Source of the DNA: Stutzerimonas chloritidismutans AW-1
GTDB lineage: Bacteria; Pseudomonadota; Gammaproteobacteria; Pseudomonadales; Pseudomonadaceae
Direction of reading: 5' to 3'
Assembly (NCBI RefSeq): GCF_000495915.1
Contig: NZ_AOFQ01000074.1
Span: 1 to 64,000 of the forward strand
Length of the DNA: 64,000 bases
The translations under genes and the position numbers were made by a program. Below, one piece after another: positions 28,322-37,169 of the stretch. How positions within the stretch are numbered: position 1 is the first letter of the stretch; each line of letters starts with the position of its first letter. The notes under the pieces are model-generated. The model made no database searches and was not told where the DNA came from. It saw only the letters and a list, made by a program, of their open reading frames with translations.

Positions 28322-28945
28322 TGCTGGCGCAGCAGATCATCCGCTCACAGCCCCGCCAGTTGCTGGGCGACTCCCCGGCAGTACTCGGCGAAGCGCTGAA
28401 CGATGGCGTCAACCTCAGCGTATGGCAGCGCCAGCTGCCGCTGCACATTGCCGAGTTCGCCGACACGCTCCTGGCCCTGGCCGAGCCATTGGCGGAATCG
28501 CTGACCCTCGAACCGACCGGCGACGGTGAGCTGCAACTGCCAACCCTGGCGGCGGCCTATCGGGACCTTGCCGGCCATGCCGGTTTCGTCGCCGACGTGG
28601 CCTGGCTGGTGCGGGCGTTCAGCTGCCTGGTCGACGCGCGGCGCATCGGCCTCCGCCTGCGCATGCTGGACAAACCCATGTGCCCGCGCTTTCACGTCGA
28701 TCATGTACCGCTGCGGCTGATCACCACCTACGCCGGCGCAGGTAGCGAACGGCTTCGGGAGGGCGACATGCAGCGTCGGCGCCTGGGCGATCCCAGCTGC
28801 CATCCAGCAGCTCGGGGTTGGCGACGTGGCGTTGTTCAAGGGGGAGAAATGGCTGGGTAACGAAGGCGCCGGGATCATTCATCGCTCGCCGCAGGCGACA
28901 ACGGCTGAGCACCGTCTGATCCTGACGCTGGACTGGCTGAGCTGA
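28321..28945 (+). pseudogene. DUF1826-family protein, frameshifted near the end
   Basis: The first 159 codons read normally for this zinc-regulon family (SVWQRQLPLHIAEFADTLLA, MCPRFHVDHVPLRLITTYAG). After RRLGDPS at about 28797 the frame runs to a stop at 28860 with a low-complexity tail. In the next frame the gene continues as IQQLGVGDVALFKGEKWLG, then GAGIIHRSP and HRLILTLDWLS, stopping at 28945. Removing one base near 28798 gives 207 aa of uniform family sequence. The loss removes the conserved C-terminal cupin-like part. Its role is unknown; it sits in the predicted Zur operon after dksA2 and zigA. A sequencing error is possible. Confidence 0.85.
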
Positions 28946-28951
28946 AGCAAA

Positions 28952-28971
28952 AGGGCCGCAGCTGCGGCCCT
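28952..28971. terminator. Hairpin between convergent genes
   Basis: The 20-bp perfect palindrome AGGGCCGCAGCTGCGGCCCT lies between the end of the DUF1826 gene and the end of the convergent copper-storage gene. It can act as a terminator for either strand. Confidence 0.65.
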
Positions 28972-28987
28972 CCGAATCGACAACCGA

Positions 28988-29317
28988 TCAGGCTGCCATC
29001 TTTTCGCACTCTTCAGCGCACTTGCGACAGGCCTCGGCGCAGGCCTGGCAATGGTCGTGCTTGTGCTTGCCGCACTCCTCGGCGCAATCGCGACAGACCT
29101 GCGCGCAAAGCTTGCAGAAGGCTTTGGCATAGGCACTGTCGCGGGTCATCAGCACTGCTGCGATCGCACACATGTCGGCGCAGTCACGATCGAGTTCGAT
29201 GCAGCGCGCCATCATCTTCACGTCGTCCTCGCGCAAGCAGGATGCCGCGCAGGTCTCGCAGACCAGTGCGCAATTGGAACAGGCCTGGATACATGACTGG
29301 TAACTGGAATTGAGCAT
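28988..29317 (-). CDS. Cys-rich four-helix-bundle copper-storage protein (Csp3-like)
   Basis: This 109-aa protein has 19 Cys, arranged as CxxxC and CxxC repeats on predicted helices (C9, C13, C16, C20, C23, C27; C39, C46, C50; C68, C71, C75, C78, C82; C90, C93, C97, C100, C104) and a HKHDH patch at 85-89. This matches the DUF326/Csp family, whose four-helix bundle stores Cu(I) inside the core. No signal peptide is visible, so it should be cytosolic. The start at 29317 has GGAGG eight bases upstream. CopA, CopZ and CueR are about 5 kb away. Confidence 0.9.
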   Translation of the reverse strand: MLNSSYQSCIQACSNCALVCETCAASCLREDDVKMMARCIELDRDCADMCAIAAVLMTRDSAYAKAFCKLCAQVCRDCAEECGKHKHDHCQACAEACRKCAEECEKMAA

Positions 29318-29390
29318 GGAATGTCCTCCATCCGATGTGCCAGCGAAATGCGGTACGGCGGGGCCTCTCCAGGCCATGCGCGCAACCGCG

Positions 29391-29442
29391 CCCTACTAGA
29401 TAGGGGTTGGACGGTCCGGCGAAGTTCAATCCGTTCGCCGGA
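29391..29442. promoter_or_regulatory. Two inverted repeats upstream of the copper-storage gene
   Basis: At 29391-29405 CCCTA-N5-TAGGG is a perfect dyad. At 29415-29442 TCCGGCGAA pairs with TTCGCCGGA across a 10-base loop (9-bp perfect arms). They lie 74-125 bp upstream of the csp start and also upstream of the divergent yigZ gene. Neither looks like a CueR site. They may be operators or a terminator. Confidence 0.45.
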
Positions 29443-29528
29443 TGGCCTCTTGCAGGACGACGCAGCGCAGCCGCGGCGGCGCCGCTACAATGGCCGCCCT
29501 GCAAACCATCACCGACGCCGTAACAGCC

Positions 29529-30116
29529 ATGCCCTTCACCCTGTCCGCGCCCTGCGAATTGCTGGAAGTCATCAGCAAAAGCCGCTTCCTGGCCAAGGCG
29601 GCACCCGTGCAGAGCGCCGAAGAGGCCCAGGCCTTTATCCAGGCGGTCAGCGATCCCACCGCTACGCATAACTGCTGGGCGTGGAAGATCGGCAACCAGT
29701 ACCGTTTCAGCGACGACGGCGAGCCCGGCGGCACGGCGGGTCGGCCGATGCTCACCGCCATCGAAGGGCAGGATTTCGACCGGGTCGCGGTGGTGGTGAT
29801 CCGCTGGTTCGGCGGCATCAAGCTCGGCACTGGCGGACTGGCCCGTGCCTATGGCGGCACCACGGCGAAGTGCCTGCAGGCCGGCGAACGCAGCGAGCTG
29901 GTGTCGCGCTCGCGCTGTCGCTGTCATTGCCGCTTCGCCGAGCTGGCGCTGTTCAAGGCACGCCTGGCGGAATTCGAGGCGCTGCTGGAAGCCGAACATT
30001 TCGATGCCGAAGGCGCGACCCTGGAGATTGCCCTTCCCGCCGCTCAGCTGCAGCCGCTGGCGAGATTGCTCGCTGATATCACCCGCGGGCGCAGCCAGCT
30101 GGAAGCCATGGACTAG
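29529..30116 (+). CDS. YigZ/IMPACT-family protein
   Basis: This 195-aa protein has the UPF0029/IMPACT domain: SKSRFLAKAAPVQSAEEAQA, DDGEPGGTAGRPMLTAI and VVVIRWFGGIKLGTGGLARA (residues 15 to 120). A YigZ-type C-terminal ferredoxin-like domain follows. The family is implicated in translation or nucleotide-binding roles; its exact function in bacteria is not settled. The ATG at 29529 is chosen because the family sequence starts there. Confidence 0.88.
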   Translation: MPFTLSAPCELLEVISKSRFLAKAAPVQSAEEAQAFIQAVSDPTATHNCWAWKIGNQYRFSDDGEPGGTAGRPMLTAIEGQDFDRVAVVVIRWFGGIKLGTGGLARAYGGTTAKCLQAGERSELVSRSRCRCHCRFAELALFKARLAEFEALLEAEHFDAEGATLEIALPAAQLQPLARLLADITRGRSQLEAMD

Positions 30117-30146
30117 ACGCGTCGTTGCCCACAAATACTGTGGACG

Positions 30147-30165
30147 CAATTGTGGATAACAATTG
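30147..30165 (+). promoter_or_regulatory. lacO-like 19-bp palindrome containing a DnaA box
   Basis: CAATTGTGGATAACAATTG has perfect 7-bp arms around a 5-bp centre. It contains TGTGGATAA, the reverse complement of the DnaA box TTATCCACA. The outer arms look like a lac operator half-site (AATTGT/ACAATT). It lies 31 bp after the yigZ stop. Confidence 0.5.
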
Positions 30166-30363
30166 TATGGCCGCCTGGAAAGCGCTCGCGGCGGGCGCTC
30201 GGGAAAACTGCACAATTTTTGATCAACCAGCCTTACGCGCCCCAATGGGGTGCGTTAAGCGCTTGAATTACTGTGTTTTTTGACTGAGCAGTCGGCTACT
30301 GACGTTTTGCTATCAATCGCGTTCTGCCAGCTCGAGGTTATGCCCGAATTGAGTGGAGAACTT

Positions 30364-30372
30364 TGTGGATAA
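30364..30372 (-). promoter_or_regulatory. DnaA box (TTATCCACA)
   Basis: A perfect DnaA box on the minus strand, 213 bp from the first one. Two isolated boxes do not make a replication origin, but they could titrate DnaA or regulate nearby genes. Confidence 0.5.
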
Positions 30373-30491
30373 CGTTGGGAACAACCGCGCCAGCGCCCGT
30401 CAGATCTGGGCTGCAGACCGCTGGTCAATTAATCGCCAAATCGCGCTAGCCGCAATGAACCGGTCATTCGGCTGTCATCCAGAATTGCTAG

Positions 30492-31526
<1,035 letters not shown>

Positions 31527-31626
31527 GCCATTCGTCGGCGCCCGGCCGACCTGCGACACCATGGCTCGCCGCGCGAGCCATGGCTGCGCCTAGACTGTGC
31601 CGCGTCTACTTCACGAGGAGATCGCC

Positions 31627-31791
31627 ATGCACATTCTCGTCCGTCCCCTGACGCCCTACCCCGACAGCGCCTGGCAGGTGAGCCTCGACCGGCAGAAAGT
31701 CACCTTTCGCAGCGAAGCCGAAGCGCGCGCCTTCGTCGCAACCCTGCACCGTCGCCTGCAGGCGCCGCATCCCCTGCCACTCAGCGCCTGA
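31627..31791 (+). CDS. Small hypothetical protein
   Basis: This 54-aa protein has GAGGAG five bases before the ATG and the sequence MHILVRPLTPYPDSAWQVSL, with a SEAEARAFVATLHRRL helix. I do not know a family for it. It ends 3 bp before the convergent MFS gene. The good ribosome site favours a real gene. Confidence 0.55.
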   Translation: MHILVRPLTPYPDSAWQVSLDRQKVTFRSEAEARAFVATLHRRLQAPHPLPLSA

Positions 31792-31794
31792 CAG

Positions 31795-32967
31795 TCATTC
31801 CGTACTGGCGCGCGCCGTGGTGTAGGCGACGATCGTTGCCAGCAGGCCGCACAGGCTGATGATCGCCGCCAAGGGCACTGCGGTGCCGTTGTGCAAAGCC
31901 CCCACCGCGGAAGCGGCGATGGCGGCAATGGTGAACTGCATGCTGCCGAGCAAGGCCGAGGCGCTGCCGGCATTGGCGCGTTGGTCGGCCATGGCGCAGG
32001 CCGTGGCGTTCGGCAGCAGGCAACCGAGGCAGGACACGCAGCAGAACAGCGGGATCAGCAACGGCCAGAGCGATTCGGGCTGTGCGGCCGCCACTGCCAA
32101 CAACGCCAGCGCACTGCCGAAGAAGAACCACACCCAGCGCCGCACCCAGAACTCCGGCCCGCGCCAGCGCACCAGCCGCACGTTGACCTGCGCCATCAGG
32201 ATGAAACCCGCCGCATTGACGCCGAACAGCCAGCCGAAATGCTCGGGTTTGACGCCATACAGTTCGATGAAGACGAACGGCGAGCCGGTGATGTAAGCGA
32301 ACATGCCGGCCATGCACAGCGCACCGGTCAGCACGTGGCCGATGAAGAAGCGATCACGGAACAGCCGCAGATATTGCCCGAGCGCACCGGACATCGGCTG
32401 ACGCGGCAACCCAGCCGGATAGGTTTCCGGCAGCCAGAGCGTGACCGCCACCAGGCACATCGCGCTGAACAGCGTCAGCAGGATGAAGATCGACGGCCAG
32501 CCGAACGATGCCAGCAACGCACCGCCCGCCACCGGCGCGAGGATAGGCGCCAGGCCCATCACCAGCATCAGCTGCGAGAACACCTTGGCGCTGGTCATCG
32601 GGTCGCACAGGTCACGCACCACGGCACGCGCTACCACCATGCCGGCACAGCCACCGAGAGCCTGGACGAAACGCACGCCGATCAGCCAGTCCATGGACGG
32701 CGCAAAGGCGCTGGCCAGCGATGCCAGGGTGAACAGCGTCACACCGACCAGTAGCGGCCCGCGCCGCCCATAGCGATCGGCCAACGGCCCGTAGACCAGC
32801 TGACCGATGGCCAGGCCGATGAAATAGGCCGCCAGCGAAAGCTGCACGTGATCGACACTGGTGCCGAACGACTCCGCCAGCAAGGGGAACGCCGGCAGGT
32901 ACATGTCGATCGCCAGGGGACCGAACGCGCTGAGCGCGCCCAGTATGAGAAGAATCCGCAGGGACAT
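31795..32967 (-). CDS. Bcr/CflA-type MFS multidrug transporter
   Basis: This 390-aa protein has 12 predicted spans and the DHA1 motif GQLVYGPLADRYGRRGPLLVG after the second span. It also has FVQALGGCAGMVVARAVVRDL and LAPILAPVAGGALLASFGW, both typical of Bcr/CflA drug exporters. The ATG at 32967 (MSLRILLILG) is used because the first span starts there. A TetR-family regulator gene is divergent, with a candidate operator between them. It probably exports toxic compounds. Confidence 0.88.
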   Translation of the reverse strand: MSLRILLILGALSAFGPLAIDMYLPAFPLLAESFGTSVDHVQLSLAAYFIGLAIGQLVYGPLADRYGRRGPLLVGVTLFTLASLASAFAPSMDWLIGVRFVQALGGCAGMVVARAVVRDLCDPMTSAKVFSQLMLVMGLAPILAPVAGGALLASFGWPSIFILLTLFSAMCLVAVTLWLPETYPAGLPRQPMSGALGQYLRLFRDRFFIGHVLTGALCMAGMFAYITGSPFVFIELYGVKPEHFGWLFGVNAAGFILMAQVNVRLVRWRGPEFWVRRWVWFFFGSALALLAVAAAQPESLWPLLIPLFCCVSCLGCLLPNATACAMADQRANAGSASALLGSMQFTIAAIAASAVGALHNGTAVPLAAIISLCGLLATIVAYTTARASTE

Positions 32968-33059
32968 CAGAGGCTCGCAAGCTGGAAAGAAGACGTGGCC
33001 GGGTGAGTTGTTGGGACCTCGACCGTGCCCGGGAATTTGCACCGGCGTGCAAGATGCTG

Positions 33060-33081
33060 TTACATACACCGCCGATTGTAA
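33060..33081. promoter_or_regulatory. TetR-type operator between MFS exporter and TetR regulator
   Basis: TTACA-N12-TGTAA forms a 22-bp dyad. The half-site and spacing match the TtgR operator as I recall it from Pseudomonas putida. It lies 93 bp upstream of the MFS ATG and 90 bp upstream of the regulator ATG, a good position to control both. Confidence 0.6.
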
Positions 33082-33171
33082 ACATGCATCACGACGAGAT
33101 GCGCCGTTACACTGGCCGCCCTCCATCGCTGCTGGACGCCCGAAGCAGCCGTCATCTGCCTGAATCTGCCC

Positions 33172-33819
33172 ATGCGCCGAACCAAAGAAGAAGCCGAAAA
33201 AACTCGTATCGCCATCCTCGCGTCTGCCGAGCGGCTGTTTCTGGACAAGGGGGTGGCCCACACCAGCCTCGACCAGATCGCCCGTGACGCCGGTGTGACG
33301 CGCGGCGCGGTGTACTGGCATTTTCAGAACAAGGCGCACCTGTTCCACGAAATGCTCAACCAGATTCGCCTGCCACCGGAGCAGATGACCGAGCGCCTGT
33401 GCAGCTGCGATCAGCAGCAGCCGCTGCAGGCACTGATCGCCCTGCGCAACCTGACGGTCGAGGCCATCAGCACCCTGGCCAGCAACGAGCAGAAGCGCCG
33501 GATCTTCACCATCCTGCTGCACAAGTGCGAATTCACCGATGAACTGCGTGAAGCCGAGGAACGTCACCACGCCTTCATCAACCAGTTCATCGATCTGTGC
33601 GAAAACCTGCTGCGCAACGCCTCGACCTGCCTGCGCCCCGGCGTCACGCCGCGGCTCGCCGCGCTGTCGCTGCATGCCCTGGTGGTCGGACTGTTCACCG
33701 ACTGGACGCGCGACACCGAACTGTTCGCCCCAGAGGTCGATACCAGGGCGCTGATCGACCCGCTGTTCCGCGGCCTGGTCCGCGACTGGCCGGACGATCC
33801 CGACCAGCCTGCCGCGTGA
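33172..33819 (+). CDS. TetR-family regulator (TtgR/AcrR-like)
   Basis: This 215-aa protein has the TtgR-type N-terminal domain: RRTKEEAEKTRIAILASAER, SLDQIARDAGVTRGAVYWHF and NKAHLFHEM. The C-terminal ligand-binding part includes LLHKCEFTDELREAEERHHA and a LVVGLFTDWTRDTELFAP segment. Related regulators release DNA on binding phenolics, antibiotics or solvents. It is divergent from the Bcr/CflA gene and probably represses both. Confidence 0.88.
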   Translation: MRRTKEEAEKTRIAILASAERLFLDKGVAHTSLDQIARDAGVTRGAVYWHFQNKAHLFHEMLNQIRLPPEQMTERLCSCDQQQPLQALIALRNLTVEAISTLASNEQKRRIFTILLHKCEFTDELREAEERHHAFINQFIDLCENLLRNASTCLRPGVTPRLAALSLHALVVGLFTDWTRDTELFAPEVDTRALIDPLFRGLVRDWPDDPDQPAA

Positions 33820-33823
33820 GCGA

Positions 33824-34015
33824 TCAGCTCACCTGGTAACCCTCCTCGCTGATCGCCTGGCGAATCGCCTGCTCGGTGGCGCTGCTCTGGACCTCCACCG
33901 TTCCGGCCGCCAGGTCCACCTGCACCTGCGCCTGCGGGTCCAGCGCCTGGATGGCCTGGGTTACCGCACGCTCGCAGTGGCTGCAGGTCATTCCGCTCAC
34001 GTTGAATACTTGCAT
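33824..34015 (-). CDS. copZ: Heavy-metal-associated copper chaperone CopZ-like
   Basis: This 63-aa single HMA domain has the metal-binding MTCSHC motif near residue 9, followed by ERAVTQAIQALDPQAQVQVD. It carries Cu(I) between partners in the cytosol. Its promoter contains a 21-bp CueR-type dyad (34053-34073). It lies divergent to copA and convergent with the tetR gene. Confidence 0.88.
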   Translation of the reverse strand: MQVFNVSGMTCSHCERAVTQAIQALDPQAQVQVDLAAGTVEVQSSATEQAIRQAISEEGYQVS

Positions 34016-34052
34016 CGTCGCTCTCCTCGTCTGCTGAAGGCGCCGATTCTCG

Positions 34053-34073
34053 ACCTTGCCACCCGGGCAAGGT
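34053..34073 (-). promoter_or_regulatory. CueR-type promoter operator for copZ
   Basis: The dyad ACCTTGCCACCCGGGCAAGGT (21 bases, arms ACCTTGCC/GGCAAGGT) lies upstream of copZ. On the minus strand TTGACC (-35) and GAGAAT (-10) are 19 bp apart, the long MerR-family spacing that CueR untwists when Cu(I) binds. Confidence 0.82.
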
Positions 34074-34105
34074 CAAGGCACCTGCTGTCGCAGATCATGG
34101 TGTTG

Positions 34106-34126
34106 ACCTTGCCATAGGGTTAAGGT
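34106..34126 (+). promoter_or_regulatory. CueR-type promoter operator for copA
   Basis: A dyad of the form ACCTTGCC-N5-GGTTAAGGT sits in a 19-bp spacer between TTGACC (34103-34108) and GATCCT. It is 38 bp upstream of the copA ATG and faces the copZ promoter, so one CueR protein can control both. Confidence 0.82.
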
Positions 34127-34163
34127 CGATCCTGCAGCCATCGCAATCCGAGGAGTCACTGCC

Positions 34164-36542
34164 ATGTCCAGCGCCACCCATACGCTGCCGGTCAGCGGTA
34201 TGACCTGCGCCAGCTGCGCCGGCCGCGTCGAACGGGCCCTGCTCAAGGTGCCGGGCGTCGCCGCGGCCAACGTCAACCTGGCCAACGAACAGGTGCGTAT
34301 CGAAGGCGATGACCTGGGTGTGGCGACGCTGATCGAGGCCGTGGAAAAGGCCGGCTACGGCGTACCGCTGAAGAGCATCGAGCTGAACATCGAGGGCATG
34401 ACCTGCGCCAGCTGCGTCGGCCGGGTCGAGCGCGCCCTGCTCAAGGTGCCAGGCGTGCGCAGCGCCGCGGTGAATCTGGCCAGCGAGCGTGCGCATGTCG
34501 AGGTGATCGGTACGCCGGACCCCGCCGTGCTGATCCAGGCGGTCGAGGCCGCAGGCTACAAGGCAAGCGCCGGCGACCAGCAGCGCCCCGAAGAAGATGC
34601 CGAGCGGCGCCTGCAGCGTGAACGCTGGGCGGTGATCGCCGCCCTGTTGCTGGCCGCACCGCTGGTGCTGCCGATGTTCGGCGAGCTGTTCGGGCAGCAC
34701 TGGATGCTGCCAGCGTGGATCCAGTTCCTGCTCGCCACCCCAGTACAGTTCATCCTCGGCGCACGCTTCTACGTGGCCGGCTGGAAGGCGGTGCGCGCTG
34801 GCGCCGGCAACATGGATCTGCTGGTCGCCATCGGCACCAGCGCCGGTTATGGCCTGAGCCTCTATCAATGGTGGGCGACGCCGGCCGGGCAGATGCCGCA
34901 CCTGTATTTCGAGGCCTCGGCAGTGGTGATCGCCCTGGTGCTGCTGGGCAAATACCTGGAAAGCCGCGCCAAGCGCCAGACCAGCGCCGCCATTCGTGCG
35001 CTCGAAGCCTTGCGCCCAGACCGCGCGACACGGGTAGTCGACGGCCGCGAGGAAGACGTCGCCATCGCCGCGCTGCGCCTGGACGACCTGGTGATGGTCA
35101 AGCCCGGCGAGCGTTTCCCGGTGGACGGTGAAGTGGTCGAGGGCGAAAGCCAGGCCGACGAAGCGCTGATCAGTGGCGAGAGCCTGCCAGTGAACAAGGC
35201 GCCAGGCGACCGCATCACCGGCGGCGCGATCAATGGCGAGGGCAGGCTGCTGGTGCGCACCACTGCGCTCGGTGGCGAGACCGTGCTGGCGCGGATCATC
35301 CGCCTGGTGGAAGACGCCCAGGCAGCCAAGGCGCCGATCCAGAAGCTGGTGGACAAGGTCAGCCAGGTGTTCGTCCCGGCGGTACTGGTGATCGCCGTAT
35401 TCACCCTGATCGGCTGGCTGCTGACTGGCGCGCCGGTCGAGGTCGCGCTGATCAATGCTGTGGCCGTGCTGGTCATCGCCTGCCCCTGCGCCCTGGGTCT
35501 GGCCACGCCGGCGGCGATCATGGCCGGCACCGGCGTGGCCGCGCGCCACGGCATCCTGATCAAGGACGCCGAGGCGCTGGAAGTAGCCCATGCGGTCACG
35601 GCCGTGGCCTTCGACAAGACCGGCACGCTCACCTCGGGCAAGCCGCAGATCATCCACCTGCATGCCGTGGACGGCGACGAAGCGCGGATACTGCGCCTGG
35701 CCGGCGCCCTGCAGCGGGGCAGCGAACACCCGCTGGCGCGCGCCGTGCTGGAGCGCTGCGAAGCCGACGGCATCGCCGTGCCGGATGTCCAGAAGAGCCA
35801 GGCCCTGAGCGGCCGCGGCATCGCCGGAACGCTGGATGGTCAGCAGCTGGCGCTGGGCAACCGGCGCATGCTCGAAGAGTACGGCCTGCAGCCGGGCGAG
35901 CTACTGGAAACCGCCCAGCGCTGGGAAGCCGAGGGTCGCACCCTCTCCTGGCTGGTGGAGCATGCGCCCGAGCCGCGTATCCTCGGCCTGTTCGCTTTCG
36001 GTGACAGCCTCAAGGACGGCGCCGCAGCAGCGATTGCCGGGCTCGCGGCGCGGCATATCCGCAGCCACCTGATCACCGGCGACAACCGTGGCAGCGCGCG
36101 GGTGGTGGCCGAAGCGCTGCACATCGATGATGTGCATGCCGAGGTGCTGCCAGCGGACAAGGCCGCCACCGTGGCGGAGCTGAAGAAGGGCGGCGCCGTG
36201 GTGGCGATGGTCGGCGACGGCATCAACGATGCCCCGGCCCTGGCCGCAGCGGATGTCGGCATCGCCATGGGTGGCGGTACCGATGTAGCCATGCACGCCG
36301 CCGGCATCACCCTGATGCGCGGCGATCCACGGCTGGTACCGGCGGCACTGGAAATCAGCCGGCGCACCTACCGCAAGATCCAGCAGAACCTGTTCTGGGC
36401 CTTCATCTACAACCTGGTGGGCATTCCGCTCGCCGCCTTCGGCTTTCTCAGCCCGGTGGTGGCTGGCGCGGCGATGGCCCTGTCGAGCGTCAGCGTGGTG
36501 AGCAACGCCCTGCTGCTGCGTTCCTGGAAGCCGGAAGAATGA
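34164..36542 (+). CDS. copA: Copper-exporting P1B-type ATPase CopA/CueA
   Basis: This 792-aa inner-membrane ATPase pumps Cu(I) out of the cytosol. Two N-terminal HMA domains each carry MTCASC (about residues 13 and 79). The membrane part holds the CPC motif at C440-P-C442 ([11 protein letters not shown]). The phosphorylation site is D484 in DKTGTLTSG, and [10 protein letters not shown] closes the ATP-binding part (about 684-693). It is preceded by a CueR promoter and followed by cueR after 13 bp. It is divergent from copZ. Confidence 0.95.
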   Translation: MSSATHTLPVSGMTCASCAGRVERALLKVPGVAAANVNLANEQVRIEGDDLGVATLIEAVEKAGYGVPLKSIELNIEGMTCASCVGRVERALLKVPGVRSAAVNLASERAHVEVIGTPDPAVLIQAVEAAGYKASAGDQQRPEEDAERRLQRERWAVIAALLLAAPLVLPMFGELFGQHWMLPAWIQFLLATPVQFILGARFYVAGWKAVRAGAGNMDLLVAIGTSAGYGLSLYQWWATPAGQMPHLYFEASAVVIALVLLGKYLESRAKRQTSAAIRALEALRPDRATRVVDGREEDVAIAALRLDDLVMVKPGERFPVDGEVVEGESQADEALISGESLPVNKAPGDRITGGAINGEGRLLVRTTALGGETVLARIIRLVEDAQAAKAPIQKLVDKVSQVFVPAVLVIAVFTLIGWLLTGAPVEVALINAVAVLVIACPCALGLATPAAIMAGTGVAARHGILIKDAEALEVAHAVTAVAFDKTGTLTSGKPQIIHLHAVDGDEARILRLAGALQRGSEHPLARAVLERCEADGIAVPDVQKSQALSGRGIAGTLDGQQLALGNRRMLEEYGLQPGELLETAQRWEAEGRTLSWLVEHAPEPRILGLFAFGDSLKDGAAAAIAGLAARHIRSHLITGDNRGSARVVAEALHIDDVHAEVLPADKAATVAELKKGGAVVAMVGDGINDAPALAAADVGIAMGGGTDVAMHAAGITLMRGDPRLVPAALEISRRTYRKIQQNLFWAFIYNLVGIPLAAFGFLSPVVAGAAMALSSVSVVSNALLLRSWKPEE

Positions 36543-36555
36543 TCGGGAGCACGCC

Positions 36556-36999
36556 ATGAACATTGGTCAGGCAGCCAAGCACAGTGGCCTCACGGCGAAG
36601 ATGATCCGCTACTACGAATCCATCGGCCTGCTCACGCCGGCCGGGCGTGGCGCCAATGGCTATCGCCACTACAACGAGCGCGACCTGCATCAGCTGGCCT
36701 TCATCCGCCGCGCCCGTGACCTGGGTTTCTCGCTGGAGGAGGTCGGCAAGCTGCTGGCGCTGTGGCAGGACCGTCAGCGCGCCAGCGCCGACGTGAAAGC
36801 CCTGGCCGGCGCGCACATCGACGAGCTGAACCGCAAGATCGCCGAGCTGGTCGGCCTGCGCGACACCCTGCAGGAGCTGGTCGACCACTGCCAGGGCGAT
36901 GATCGCCCGGACTGCCCGATCCTGCAGGGCATCGAAAGCGGCTGCTGCAGCGCCCCGTCATCCCGCCCCTCCCCAATCACTGCGCCTGGCAAAGGCTGA
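36556..36999 (+). CDS. cueR: MerR-family copper sensor CueR
   Basis: This 147-aa protein has the MerR helix-turn-helix ([20 protein letters not shown]) and a dimerisation helix. The Cu(I)-binding loop has C112 and C120 ([10 protein letters not shown]), the same positions as E. coli CueR. A Cys-Cys pair lies near the end (SGCCSAP). It activates copA and copZ through the 19-bp spacer promoters in the copZ-copA gap. It is probably co-transcribed with copA. Confidence 0.93.
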   Translation: MNIGQAAKHSGLTAKMIRYYESIGLLTPAGRGANGYRHYNERDLHQLAFIRRARDLGFSLEEVGKLLALWQDRQRASADVKALAGAHIDELNRKIAELVGLRDTLQELVDHCQGDDRPDCPILQGIESGCCSAPSSRPSPITAPGKG

Positions 37000-37069
37000 T
37001 GCCAACGCGGGCAGCCCCGGCCCGCGCCCCCTGCTCCAGTATTCGCTGCGACCATTCCTCGATTTACAT

Positions 37070-37096
37070 TCAAGTTCGTATGCTCGCGGCCGAAAG
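37070..37096 (+). promoter_or_regulatory. Sigma-28 (FliA) promoter of the first chemoreceptor gene
   Basis: TCAAGTTC-N11-GCCGAAAG resembles the FliA consensus TAAAGTTT-N11-GCCGATAA with the exact spacing. It lies 73 bp upstream of the chemoreceptor ATG. Confidence 0.65.
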
Positions 37097-37169
37097 AGGG
37101 CCCGAAGACACCCGCGGGCCGCCGGCAAGGCACCCGCTCGGATCGAACTATTCATCTGATTGGAATGAC

